Positions 24,260 through 36,100 are shown, counted from the first letter of the stretch. The stretch: 64,000 nucleotides of DNA from Helicoverpa zea (GCF_022581195.2 NC_061458.1:3658001-3722000); one strand, 5' to 3'. Notes: a model not told the origin generated them from the letters alone. Translations and numbers: made by a program.

Positions 24260-25109
24260 ATGGCGGATAATGAAATGGATGAAACTCATACCAACGTGAA
24301 ACCAAGTAATCCCAAAGTAAAAGTGGAATACTGGTATCGTATTTTTATAATCTAAACTTATATCAAATGCTTTTATTATGATTTAGAATTAGAGACTAGA
24401 ATTGATTTTGATTAGACAGCTACTCAAACACATCTGTAGTTTTTAATACTAAAAAAAAAAACATGTGTAGAGAAGAGGTTAGGTTTGCTGTAATTTTTTT
24501 AAATGATCCTGTGCTTTTGGTAGCTCAGAAAATGTGCCCCTGTGTTTACTGCTAAATCTCAACGGAATCATAAAAATCCATGTAAAGAAATTTCAAATAT
24601 CAGGCCATTTGGATATGTTTATACTTATCAAACAACATTTTAAACATTAAAAACAAATGTTTGCATTTCATATAGGTAATGGGTTTATTATTCGGTTAAA
24701 CTGAATGCTTTACATTTTCCAGTGGTGTCTGTGATTATGGTGGTCATTGTCTAGCACTCAGACAAACTATTAATAAAATGACTCCTAATGCAATCGTGAA
24801 TTGTTTGCGTGGACGGCAAGGTAGGTATTGTTTTAAAAATTACACTATGTATTTTAATATTTTATATTTCTGAAGTTAATGTGTTTAGAGAAGATACTAA
24901 TTATACTGTTAAAGGATTTGCAGAAAAAAAATGTTTTTATTACAGGTTCATTTGAAGTTCAAGTAAATGATAAATTAATATATTCAAAACTACAGACGAT
25001 GGCACTACCTGACTTTGACGAGGTTGCTGAAGTGGTCAATAATGTATCACTCGGGGAAGAACCTAGGTTAATCAAAGGACAACAACCAATCAACTGTGTA
25101 ATTTCATAG
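24260..25109 (+). CDS. MIEN1: MIEN1/SelW-like Rdx-family redox protein, three exons, complete
   Basis: Exons 24260-24333, 24723-24820 and 24946-25109 join in phase (TG|T and G|GT split codons) into 111 aa. The fold signature is that of the Rdx/SelT-SelW-SelH family: a beta strand KVKVEY followed by CGVC (residues 25-28), the thioredoxin-like CxxC site, then helix LALRQTINK and the strand pair GSFEVQVNDKLIYSKL. No selenocysteine codon is involved. The C-terminus CVIS (108-111) is a CAAX box, as in vertebrate MIEN1 (C35/RDX12), which is prenylated and membrane-attached; other SelW proteins lack it. The length matches MIEN1 (about 115 aa). It starts with MADNEMDE at the first ATG after a GT-free 5' leader. 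The cellular role in insects is not established, so the symbol reflects resemblance only. It converges on MOCOS downstream. Confidence 0.88.
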
Positions 25110-25155
25110 AATATATTAAAATCAAAACAACTGTAATATAAACTAGTCATAGAAT

Positions 25156-25161
25156 AATAAA
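25156..25161 (+). terminator. Polyadenylation signal of the MIEN1-like gene
   Basis: AATAAA lies 47 bp after the stop codon of the MIEN1-like gene and is the first canonical signal downstream. Confidence 0.6.
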
Positions 25162-25839
25162 CGTAAATGAGAAAATATTTAGTTTTATTTCTAAAGGAAA
25201 TATATATTATTGTCTGAGATAATATTTAAAAATTTCCTAATTATTTTACAAAAGCAGTTTCTTTTTGGCTCATTTTACCATAGAGATCTCTGCGTAACTT
25301 ACATAATAACATGAAATATAATTTCCAATGGAATGTAGGTTGCGCCAGGCAGGAATTAACAAATATACCAATCTCAAAATAATTTATAACAGTTCTTCAG
25401 AGGACCTCTATGGTTGTAATAGAATCTTACTGTATATTTACAAATTAAACAATTATCAGCCTCACAATACAGAGGTGCCTATTTATACAAGAAAATATAT
25501 AATATAGCTAAAACAACCCAATAATGTGTAAATACTATATGTAAATAGGATAAACTTTAAATGGCGATAAACATTCATTTATAATAATAGTATGCTTAAA
25601 GGCAAGGTATGCGGCTCACGTTTAAGGAAGCTTAAAAATCGTAAAAAACTTTATTTGATCTCTTTTTACGTATATAATCTTTCCAAATATAAAAGGCAGC
25701 ATTTGTACCTATATACCTAATTAAAAACAAAGTTTATAATTGGTAAATTCACTTCGCATCCATAATTCTATGTCTCTATGGCTCATAGTGTACCTTTAAT
25801 CTTAAATAAATAAAGCTACATTTTATATAAATTTACTTA

Positions 25840-26066
25840 TAGTTCGGCCATTCAGAGAATGCGTTCCTGACACGTCGCGATTGAACTGACGACGTAACTA
25901 CATTCATTGATTATTGATATAATAATGTTGTTTTAATGCTCCTCAATTGTTAAAACGGTAAACAACCAGCAAAAATATTTTTATCGTAACTGCAACGCCA
26001 TTGCAAAGTTACGTCGTCAGTTCAATCGCGACGTGTCAGGAACGCATTCTCTGAATGGCCGAACTA
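25840..26066. mobile_element. 227-bp MITE with perfect 60-bp terminal inverted repeats, TA flanks
   Basis: The arms 25840-25899 and 26007-26066 are exact reverse complements over 60 bp (outer end TAGTTCGGCCATTCAGAGAA). Both ends are flanked by TA, as for Tc1/mariner-type insertion. The spacer (107 bp) is AT-rich and non-coding. It lies between the convergent 3' ends of the MIEN1-like gene and MOCOS. Perfect arms suggest a recent insertion. Confidence 0.85.
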
Positions 26067-26728
26067 TAATAAAAATAAATTTTGTATTTTATTCGATTTC
26101 AATAAATCACAGCCGTAAATTCTGCTCTCATTATTACATACATTAAAAAATAAACATAATATACAATATTTCATTTTATGTATAAAATGTACAATAAAAG
26201 TAAGAGATAATGTGTTAATGGTGTAGGACAGGTCCATATCTCATGAAGGTCTTATATTGTCATGACAAATATTGCATTGCTCTTGTATGTACGTTTATAA
26301 AAATATATTTAAGGGTCAGATGCAGTGGGATGTTAAACGATTTATTAATATCACTGGGGCATGACAAAATATCAAGTAATATCCAAATTAAAATCAATGT
26401 TTGTTTATTATTATTCTAGATGTCTTTTTTGGAATTTAAATAACAAATGTCAATTCGCATATGTCTACGGAAGCATAGCATGGGCAAGTATTCAATTCAA
26501 TCAAAATTACCCTCAAATAATGACTACTTGATGAGATACGGATCATAGCCCCAGAAGATAAGATTTAAAAGAATATATCACTGATATACATCCCATATTT
26601 CACAGTATCTACTATACTTAATCTTAAACCCAATTAGATGTACCCAACCACCTTACTTCTACCCCAAATAAGAAAATATATTTTTCTTAAATTAAAATAC
26701 GATGTAACCACACAATTACCTAAATATT
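26067..26728 (-). other. Probable 3' UTR and flank of MOCOS
   Basis: AT-rich sequence between the MOCOS stop codon and the MITE. No open frame of note. On the minus strand several AATAAA-like hexamers occur, so the transcript end cannot be placed exactly. Confidence 0.4.
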
Positions 26729-29700
26729 TCATCTACTTATATCATCATCATTGATGATTGGTTTCACAGGCGAATGTATTTTGAGAAGACGGTCTTTGGA
26801 ACCGTCGGCTGCTCCTAAATAAGTTAAATAAATACCGAACCGCAGTTTTCCTGCGAACTGTTCGGATATTGTTCTTAGAGGTTCTACGGTTTTTTCACCA
26901 GTTTGCTGGTCTATGCATACCATCTGGCATCTAGGACACTGGCCTTCAACCTGAAAAAATATACACACAAACATGATTTAATTCGAGTTCCCATTTGTAG
27001 GTGGTTTGTTAAAAGACAGAAAGAAGAAATTGTTTTGTGCGTGCATGAAGGATTCAACTTTGCAAGGATATTTTCTCGAATTCAATTGTATTTATTTTCT
27101 AATGGCTTCGAAGTTCGAAGATCGAAAATAAGAACTATTATTAGACATCTATGTTTGTTTACAATATTCTTAACATTAGTTGTAAGTTTTATTTACCTTG
27201 AACTCTTGATTCCCAATGATGACCCTGTGCCAATCTCGTTCGGCTAGTTCTTCATCCATTTCAATAATAAGGTTTCCTCTAAAACGGTCCGTTAAACTTT
27301 CAATATCGTCCGTAAAAAGAGGATCGGCGATCTTTTTCCGTAACCATCGCACTGTAGCTTTGTTTATTAGAAGAAATTGGGCTTGATTACTTAATGATAG
27401 CAGTTTTTTCTCTCCCTCCGTTTGCTTTTTCAGAACTCTGTTGTCCTCACTTGACTGTCTGATAAGTCGTAAGTAAGATACTTCTAAAGCTTCTGATATC
27501 CAGTCAGCTACCTCATCTCCACAGTCGTGCCCCTTTATTGTATCCGTACAAACTTTGCTGTGACAGAGTGACGAGTTTTTGAGTTTGTTGTCAGTAGTTA
27601 TATCTAAAGGCATCGTTATTGGGTGCTTACCTGAAAAAAATAACACCGTATATTAGCTGTGTGTAAGCAAGCTTTTCTCACAATTACCCCTCAAGAGCAT
27701 TCCTTACCTTCAAAGTGTAACGTCATTGTTCTTCTATGCAGATCTATTCTCGGTTTTATCATACACATTCTAGGATTTTGTTTTTGTGTCAGACATACGC
27801 CATTATCTTTAACAATCATCCATTCTCTGTCATATTCAAAGCCTTTGGGTCCAATTCTCCAGGAAGTCCTTATTTTGAATGCACCACATGATTTAATAGG
27901 AAATACCGCAGCTTCTTTGATTGTAATAGTGGTTTCTATGTTCTGTGTTACATCTTCAAGTTCATGGTAATAGAAATCCTGTTGGCTTACTATGCTCGGC
28001 GAATGTGATATGCCGTTGTATATTTTGTGAGATTTCAATGCTTCCAGTAAAGTTTTATGGGTATTATTGTTTGTATTACGTCTTCTTGGTTTCATTCTCG
28101 TTTTAACGAAGCATCGGCATATCATACTGACTAGTTTGTCGACGTCATTGAAAGTGTTGAAATATCCGAATGATGCTCTTATGGCTCCTGTCGGTCTTCC
28201 ATTAATGAGATCTATTTCATCACCGCAAACGTGTCCGGATTTGAATATTTCTTTCAATTCTTTGTTGGTCGCCCCTAAATGTCGCTGACATGATCCTGAA
28301 TTGCAGAAGCATCCTGTCCGAACACTTATGTTAAATAGATCCGCCATGTGTTGAAACTGAAAACATACAATTTCGGTTTCTGAATAACGTTATCTTTTGT
28401 GGGCACATCATAATCCTTAAGTAAATATTATTAAAAGAGAATACGATATGAGAAAGATAAAAATTACATAACTGTAGATACGTCGTTGTTTCTATTGTTT
28501 CTGTGCGTGTGGTACATATACGTATCTATCATATTTGGTATATTTGTCAATCACATTATAAATAACGATAAATGATCAACGCGGTTGATAAATATTATTA
28601 ATCCATCACTGTTTGCGGGTAACACTAGCCTGGAACCTCGGCATAAAGCGAAAACTGCGTCACAAATAATAATGATAAGGCGGTCACTTAACAATCTTTC
28701 GTCATCCAGTTGTTTACAAGATTCAATAGATCATAATGGACCATGAAACTGTAGGTAGATGTAGTGTGTAGATTGGAACACAATTTCTGAAGACATTGTT
28801 TTTAGAAAATGCTGTATTTCTATTAAAGATATGGACATGATGTGTAAATTCTTATAAAGTTTAAGGTTCAGGAGATATTTGGAAACAGAAAACACCACTA
28901 AGCTATAATGCTTAGTGGAACACCTGGAAGGTCGAATAAAACGTCGGTTTTCTGGGGAAGGTTGGATATGGTATGCCCAATTGCCTACGCTAGAAAACAG
29001 TAAAAGCTAGAAAAATACTAGGTATGCGTTTAGAATAGCGTATGACGCAGTGCAGACGCTGAACAGAAATGATCGTAAAACACAACTAGGCTAGGCACCT
29101 ATAGTTATTGCCAAACTTTTTGTCGTCACGGAAATTTCGGAGTCACTGCGAAGTCTTGTTTAAGTCCAAAAGAGGTGTTAAACCCACATGTGCGAACTTT
29201 TGGACTGCCAAAGCGAAAACCGTATCTAGCTTTCAGTTTATAGGTCCACTTCAAGTGAGATTACCAGTGCATAACTAGTTCTGTACGAGGTTCAAATATT
29301 AACTTGACCTAAACCAATAGCGATAAATTCGTTTAAGTATCAACATAAAAAACTAAAAAATTACTTCCAATCGAAGACTCAAAACCCTTTTTTAAAGTAC
29401 AGGGTCAGCTGGAAGAATATTACACCTAGGTACATAGTTACAGACGTTACAGATACATTTTTCTGTTTACAGATTTTTTGGATTTAAATCAGTTCTTACC
29501 TCCACAAATCCAATATACGATCCATCGTCCCTTAATAGATTAAATGTAACAATTCCACCTTGTTTCTTTATATCACTAAAGTCTGAATCCAAATATGTTA
29601 TTGCAGCCTTGTTGCCATTTGCATGCCTTAACTCATGCAGTTGATAATAAAGGTCTTTAGCTAGGTAAAATGTGTGGTGTGATATAGTCTCCATTAAGTC

Positions 29701-31728
29701 GTCGTTTATTATTTTAGGTATCAATTGGTTCATTGTATCAAAACAATGTTTTAAAGCTAGTACTGATAGAAACGGTATGGTCCCGTCCTCTAACCTGAAA
29801 GAAAAATAATATTTCAATTAAAATTTTATACAGCTGTATCCATCACAGTTATTTGAATATTTTACTGTATTTCAACTTAAGTAGTTATCAATATTCAAAA
29901 ATAAGTGATCAAGTGTTTTTATGTTTGCTTTGAATATGCTATGCATCATCGCTTTGAGCGTTGAAAAAAAAGAGATGTGTTCTAGCATAAATAATTTAAT
30001 ACTTAATGTGTGGCATAGCATATTAAGCAAAGCATGAATAACATTAAGGAAGATTTTTGGCCAATACCTTTCATATAAGTCTTTTCTTTTCACATGAACA
30101 TCTTCTGTACTTAAGACAAAATCAACTGTACCGCCTCCAAAATATTTCTTTTGGCAAAGCACGTGGCTACTACTATTCTTAATTAAGACTGCCCCCAATC
30201 CAGTTGGGTATCCGAATATCTTGTAAAACGACATACACACAAAGTCTGGTTGTATTTTAGACAGATCTAGTCTACTTGTTGACACATAAGAAGCTGCATC
30301 AAGTAGAATGTACCAGCTATTATTAATTGTTACCAATTGTTTTCTCAAATGGCTATTCAGACAACCATTTCTTATACTATCCATACAGTCTATAGGGTAC
30401 TTAAAGCCATTAAAATTACTCTGAGCAGGATATACCAGCAATGTGTTGGCATTACTACTGCTTGAAAACTTATTGTTTTTTATCAAACGTTGCTTATTAT
30501 AATTCTTAACTGCTAATAAGAAATCTTCATGAGATATATGTACAATATCAGCATTTTTATCAGCTGCAATTTCTCTAAGTCCAAGCACTGATGTGTGGTT
30601 GTCTCTCAAGTATAAATATGATCCCCAGTTTTTACCATCAATGGCATCTTCTGTAGCAAATTGGAACGATTCAACAACTAGTTTTAATGCAGAAGTGGTT
30701 CCCGCTGTGAATACAACAGTGTAGGTAGACGGATCAGTGTTGAAATGCTTGAGGATATTACTTCGGATCTGTTCAACGCAGTCTTTGGTATATTTGTCAG
30801 AGTGAGGATTCATATAGACATTGCTCATAAGATCTTCATGTATAATAGGCATTAAACATTCCGGATATAATGTGGCTCCAGCGTTTTCCAAGTAACATCT
30901 GTCTGTAACACAAAAGATAATTATATGGTATTTATTGTTTTACTTCATTACATGAATTAATATTGTTTATTAATTCAATAAGTATGTGCACAGCTGAAAT
31001 ATACTATATAAGTAGCAAGACTTTTTATTAAAAGTTAATATGAGGCGAGGAAACAATTTATGAAGGCTATAGAAATCTTATTCAGTGTAATTACCAGTAT
31101 TTGCAAAGTACTTAGGTATTGTATTATGTTAATTAAGTTAGTTACCTCTGTTATTAAATATGTTAGTAAAAAAACTTAATATTATAAAATATTTATTTGT
31201 ATACTGAAATTTTGGCATTTACCAACACATTTAATAGAAACTTCTGGACAATGTTTTCGTCAGTGGGTCATCTTAGAGAAATATATAATGTCTTAGAGAT
31301 ATAGGTCAAAAGTGGGAATAGATAAAAGTTTATTTTTATGTAAACAACTGCCATTACACTTACAGCTACAAAAAAATATTCTAATTGACAGTAATAGTTT
31401 AGGGGTCTTGTACACAGTGTGTTTATCACATAAAACATTCAAAAAATGGGGATGCAAAAAGTTTTATACTTTTACACTTGTGCTGACTCAATTTTTGCAC
31501 TTTCTCCTACATACATAATTATGCAATACACAACTACATACTTATATGACAATTTTAATATTTAAGTATCCTTTTCTTGATTTTTGCACCACTTAATTAA
31601 TTAATAGAAATCAGAATCCACTTACCTCCCAACCTTGAGAAATTCGAAGTTATTTTGACCATATGTTCATGATCGATGACCTGACTCAATGTGTTCATCT
31701 CGGGTGGCTCTTCATAGGAACCTGACAT
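26729..31728 (-). CDS. mal: Molybdenum cofactor sulfurase (maroon-like/MOCOS), six coding exons, complete
   Basis: Exons 31626-31728, 30068-30902, 29500-29794, 27708-28356, 27197-27630 and 26729-26950 join with matching phases into 845 aa; all introns are GT-AG. The enzyme moves sulfur from L-cysteine to the molybdenum cofactor and so activates xanthine dehydrogenase and aldehyde oxidase. The N-terminal half is a class-V aminotransferase/NifS-like domain: YLENAGATLYPE near residue 38, TAGTTSALK, and SFYKIFGYPTGLG with the expected PLP lysine at about residue 262. RTGCFCNSGSC (about 425-434) holds the conserved cysteines of the persulfide region. The C-terminal half matches MOSC: FPIKSCGAF, GFEYDREWMIV, and near the end CPRCQMVCIDQQTG. 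Family members are about 780-890 aa. Exon 2 starts at the AG giving GDRCYLENAG; the next AG breaks the frame. The longest intron (28357-29499) has no exon I can see. Symbol follows the fly gene. Confidence 0.95.
28895..28918. repeat. Short perfect hairpin in MOCOS intron 3
   Basis: CCACTAAGC, a 6-base loop and GCTTAGTGG form a 9-bp stem inside the intron between exons 3 and 4. No other structure is attached to it, so it may be chance. Confidence 0.3.
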
Positions 31729-32232
31729 AATTAAATACCCTGATAAGAAAACTTCTCAACAGTAATAAAAAAGTTTACGAACTCACGACTTTTGCACCGC
31801 GTTATTTTTATTTAAAACTAAATGAATACACTCCGTTTGTAGCGATGAAACTAAGTAAATAATCGCATGAATTTCATATAACCTTGTGCGCGAGTAATAT
31901 AACAACAGTTCGTAATAATATGCTATTATCTGCAAAATAATGAGCACAAAAACACACTACACTCATTATAAAAATAAATGGTCAACTGACTGACGGCCAG
32001 ACGAAAGTCAAGATGACAGTCAGCTGTCCAACTGTCTGGTTGACAGATGTAAAACTTTTTACCACAGATTATGAAAGGAGTTTAGTTCCGAAACATGATC
32101 TAAATTCTCATGGTGGTTTATAAAATATTGTGTAAAATGTCTTGAATATTTTATAAACTCGAGATCAAATTACTTTAAATATTTATAATAATCACGAATT
32201 TGTGTTATTGCTTTCAGTGTTTTGTGTTCTTC
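31729..32232 (-). promoter_or_regulatory. Upstream region of MOCOS
   Basis: About 500 bp between the MOCOS start codon and the Penelope-like insertion. It should contain the promoter and 5' UTR. A CAGTCAG/CTGACTG-rich stretch (about 31980-32045) is the only local structure I see. No TATA box stands out. Confidence 0.4.
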
Positions 32233-32244
32233 TTCTATTCCCTT
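32233..32244. repeat. Left target-site duplication of the Penelope-like element
   Basis: TTCTATTCCCTT, identical to 33106-33117 at the other end of the element. Confidence 0.85.
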
Positions 32245-32274
32245 ATTGATTTCTGACACTTACGCGAATATTAG

Positions 32275-32356
32275 ACATTTAAATAAAACTACTTTTACGG
32301 ATTTTATCGCGGTTATATTAATATTATTTAATCCCGACGTTTCGGATCCTTTACCG
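32275..32356 (-). repeat. Left inverted copy of the Penelope end repeat
   Basis: On the minus strand this reads as the same sequence as the right end of the element (about 33026-33105), from GTAAAGGATCCGAAACGTCG through GTAGTTTTATTTAAATG, with only scattered differences, for example one A/G change in AAATCCG against AAGTCCG. Confidence 0.85.
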
Positions 32357-32409
32357 ACTTTTGTTTTTATCGACGAGGGCGAGTACCGCGCCCTCGTTGC
32401 AGAACCCGC

Positions 32410-32965
32410 GTGAAACCAGCCACAGTTGAGCGTCTACCTGCTGTTCTTCCATACATAAGAGGAGTCACAGACAAGATTGGCTACATCTTGAAGCGAGCTT
32501 CAATCAAAACCTACTTCAAGCCGCTGAAGAAGATCAGTCAATTCTTACCACCTGTCAAGTGTCACATACCTCTACAAGATGCGGATATATACAAGCTTGA
32601 ATGTGATTGTGGTCTCTCTTACATAGGCCAAACTAAAAGAAGCATAGGGACCCGCGTAAAAGAACACATCGCCGATGTCAAACACCGCCGTTCCAGACAG
32701 TCAGCAGTTTGTGAACACAGTCAGAAACCACAAGTCCTTGCAAAAGAAAACCGATTCCTACCTAGGATGATTCGCGAGGCTATTGAAATTAAAAAAACAT
32801 CCAAATTTCAATAGAGAAGATGGCTGGTGCATACCACCTGCTTGGAATCCCATCATAGAAACTATTAAATCAAAATCCAAGCCTACAACTGCTCGACCTA
32901 AGGATACAGTGAGCTCGTTTTGCGTGAATCGGATTGTCAATAATAATCAACAAAATGTAGGGTAG
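32410..32965 (+). pseudogene. Penelope GIY-YIG endonuclease remnant, one frameshift
   Basis: Opens as GTG-KPATVERLPAVLPYIRGV, the linker after the Penelope reverse transcriptase, then the nuclease: DIYKLECDCGLSYIGQTKRS followed by TRVKEH and a CEHS cluster. IYKL and SYIG are the two halves of the GIY-YIG signature; the Cys and His residues fit the zinc-binding site in Penelope nucleases. The frame stops at 32814. A second frame (32783-32965) continues the family C-terminus (HPNFNREDGW, PPAWNPII). The switch lies in a run of seven A at about 32791, so one inserted or lost A explains the break. Nothing upstream codes for the reverse transcriptase palm. No host role is suggested. Confidence 0.85.
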
Positions 32966-33021
32966 CTGTTTGTAACTAATATATCAAGACGACCAACACC
33001 TTAGTCTGCCCGTGACCATGG

Positions 33022-33105
33022 ATGCTGTAAAGGATCCGAAACGTCGGGATTAAATAATATTAATATAACCGCGATAAAGTCCGTAAAAGTAGTTTTATTT
33101 AAATG
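33022..33105 (+). ncRNA. Hammerhead-like end repeat of the Penelope element, probably inactive
   Basis: The segment CTGTAAAGGATCCGAAACGT followed by CGGGA has the GAAAC-GTC half of the minimal type-I hammerhead core described from Penelope-like elements. The other half should be CTGATGA and here reads CTGTAAA, and stem II would be only GG-CC. I therefore call it a degenerate or vestigial ribozyme and not an active one. Confidence 0.4.
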
Positions 33106-33117
33106 TTCTATTCCCTT
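33106..33117. repeat. Right target-site duplication of the Penelope-like element
   Basis: TTCTATTCCCTT, identical to 32233-32244; it directly follows the end repeat. Confidence 0.85.
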
Positions 33118-36100
33118 TTTAGAATACAATGTGTTTCTAATAAAATGATTAAGGTAAGTATATACTTAATCATGATTGTATAAGAAAGTATTGAAGGGAG
33201 CAAATAGCGGTAGTAAATAAGAAAAGAAGATAGGTAGCATAAGAACCACACGAGAGTACCTATATAGAGAAGTACATAAAGATGGACGAAAGCGAGTACC
33301 TAATGAGTATACCTACCTACACAAGAAAGAACATAAAGACATCCTACATAAGGAAGGATATTATATAGAAACCGTAAATAAGGGTCGGTATAAAGGGAGC
33401 ACATAAGGAATTACTAAGGATATAATCAGGGAGTAGTATATAATAGGAGTGAAAGCAGGCTTTCCCTCAGTCCTCCTTTTGGCTGCCAACTACGAGTTAT
33501 AAAGCTTAGGCTTAAAATGCTAAAATTAATATATCCCTACTATGAATTGGGTCATAATCACGTTTCTAAAACTAACTAAACCGTGGAGTTCCTTTCTACA
33601 GTTTTACTTAATTTCGTGAGATGGCGTTACCAGTCGCGAAGATTTGATGTCCGAAAAAATAACGTTTTTACGTTTTGTTGGGATTGCTTATATCAATGTA
33701 AAAAAATTAAATAAGTAAAAAAGTAATTAAATATTTATTAAGGGCCAAATAGATGCAATATTGAAACCTAAAATTAATAATTTTAGTTCTTCATAAAAAT
33801 ATCAAAAAGCTCTGAGCAATCTCCAAGAAGCGGCCTCAAAGGTAAAAAATAGAACACGGCACAGGCACTAAATAGTTTAAGTCTATTGCACAAAAGAGGT
33901 TCGCATACATAGGTAGGTTCACCTTCGACAGCATCGCCTTACTAAATTGAGTTACACCAATTTAATTATTGCTTTTATGGAGGGCTTTTAGTAGCTTTTA
34001 GTATCAAGCGGGGCATGATCGACTTCCCCTAAGTGAATTGACGGCCATGACAGAGGACATTCGCTTTACTGCTTTGCACTTTTTCTAGAGGACGCTCTGA
34101 CAGGCGACAACTTTGGCTGTGAAGAAGTTTCGAGAATTAGGCTTTAGCATGGAAAGTAGGTTGATTCGAATAATAACCGTAACTTTACGCTCCGCGTCAC
34201 GTCAATTTCACGCATTAATGTTCTAGTGTCTGGTAATTAATAGATCGTGATTGAATAGCACATTACACTAAGGTATTAGGAACCTTTATCTTTAGCTATT
34301 AAATAAAATTAAAAAAAAAACACAGGTTGCCCCACGAAGCTGTTATTGGTACCTAGGTACTTATTAATTAAACTCACCAATTGATATCGTTAATTGTTAC
34401 CCAGGCACAGGGTCAGTTGGCAGCATATTGATAACAATGTAATAGGTAAAACAATCCACTTTAACTTTAACTAAGAAAAACCTAGGACTGATGATAGGTA
34501 AGTTTTCACAAAACACTTTAAATACCGGCACTAGTTATTTATGATTGTTTTTATTACCAACACAACCTTTTAGTAAACTTACAAGACGTGATACCTGTTT
34601 ATAATTTATTCACATCATAACCCTTGACTTAAGAAAAAGGCCAAGGAAGACAAATAGAGGAAAACTAAGGAAATGTTCACTAACCTTAAGTTCGACCCTT
34701 GGTTGATCTCATTTTGCTCGTGTGACAAATGAGTTCAGACACCGCGGTCACCTCGTATTATAGCCTTCTTTGATATGATACCATTGTTTTTTTCTCCATT
34801 CATAGAAAAATGCACAAACAATAGAGTTATAAAGAAAAAAATGCCGAGCTAGCGGCGTTCTCGAGTTCTATCTCTGAATGATGGTTATGTCAGTGCGTGC
34901 ATGCACCCCTTTGTTTACAAATATGACGAAATGATTACTCAATATTATGATAATAACCATTTCATAAAGGATTTTGCGAATGTTGATTCATCATCGTTTT
35001 AGGCCTAATACCAACACGGGCTTTCATTGTGGTGCACGTGACTTAATGTCTATCGAAATATTAATTAATGTGATAGACACAAATGTTTATTTTATGGGCA
35101 TACTTTGAAACATAAGTGTTATCAATGAATTAATTAGCTAACACAAGATATAAATAAAACAGCTAGGTACTTATTTGAATATCTTTGGGTGTTTCTCCAA
35201 TAGCCTTGACTTTTACATAGGATAGTATTCCGTTAAATAAACTAAACAACATTGAAAAGAGATAAAGTTTAATGTTCCCAATACAAGAGGTCACTTGAAT
35301 TCTTTTAAGAATTGCCCAAAATACCTCCATCATGATGTGACTCGTATTTTCCTCAAACGGATAAGCAGTGCACAAATTGGTCATATTTTTTTGCTGGTTA
35401 GCAGTAGGGGCGAGCCTATTGCCATCAATCAGATGAAATTGTATCCAAAGACCCCAGTTACCCTTATTTTGGCGACGATCTTTTCCAAATTAATCAAATA
35501 CGCGTTCAGTAAGATACTCAAAACGAAACTATTAGGCACGGACTGACCAGTTTCACAATGCCCGTCAAACCTCCCAAACACAATAGGAATTAATTCGATA
35601 GGCTCGCGGATTCATTCGCAGATGCTTTCTTAAAATAAATAAAAAATACCATTGTTACCTATACTTTACTTCCCTATTTCCTAAAGGTTACGATTCCAAA
35701 TTTCATATTGAGCTTGACCGTTTTACCACAGATTACTATAATAGTTACTAGTTTTACTATGGAAGCGAATCAAACACACCACTCATCATCTCTTCGTAGA
35801 AAAAGGCGATACTCCATTCCCATAACTCCCTTAAGGAACATTACCTGATAATTATAGGCATAATCATTGTAGAAGTATATGCCATTCGAATACTAACCGC
35901 AGCGAGAAGCTTAACCTTGCCGATAAGAGCTATCCACGTTGATTTTGTTTGCTTTGCGAAACATACCAAAATGAACTTAAGCAGCTATAATAAGCGTTGG
36001 AGTATTGTGAGGCACAAGTTTGTGTCCTAGACCTTTGCATAACTTCCGACAAGATTCACTTCATCAGCAATTTGTTGGAGGATGTTTCAACATATCACTT

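Larger units (their letters stand above)
32245..33105 (+). mobile_element. 5'-truncated Penelope-like retroelement with inverted end repeats
   Basis: An 861-bp insertion flanked by an exact 12-bp target-site duplication. It codes on the plus strand for the endonuclease end of a Penelope polyprotein. A roughly 80-bp sequence near the left end (32275-32356) recurs inverted near the right end (about 33026-33105), both containing CCGAAACGTCGGGATTAA in element sense. Penelope-like elements are known for such end repeats and for hammerhead ribozymes in them. The reverse transcriptase core is missing, so this copy cannot move by itself. Confidence 0.88.

Noticed and set aside
27659..27970. Plus-strand open frame of 103 codons
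   Set aside because: It is antisense to MOCOS exon 4 and carries no motif.
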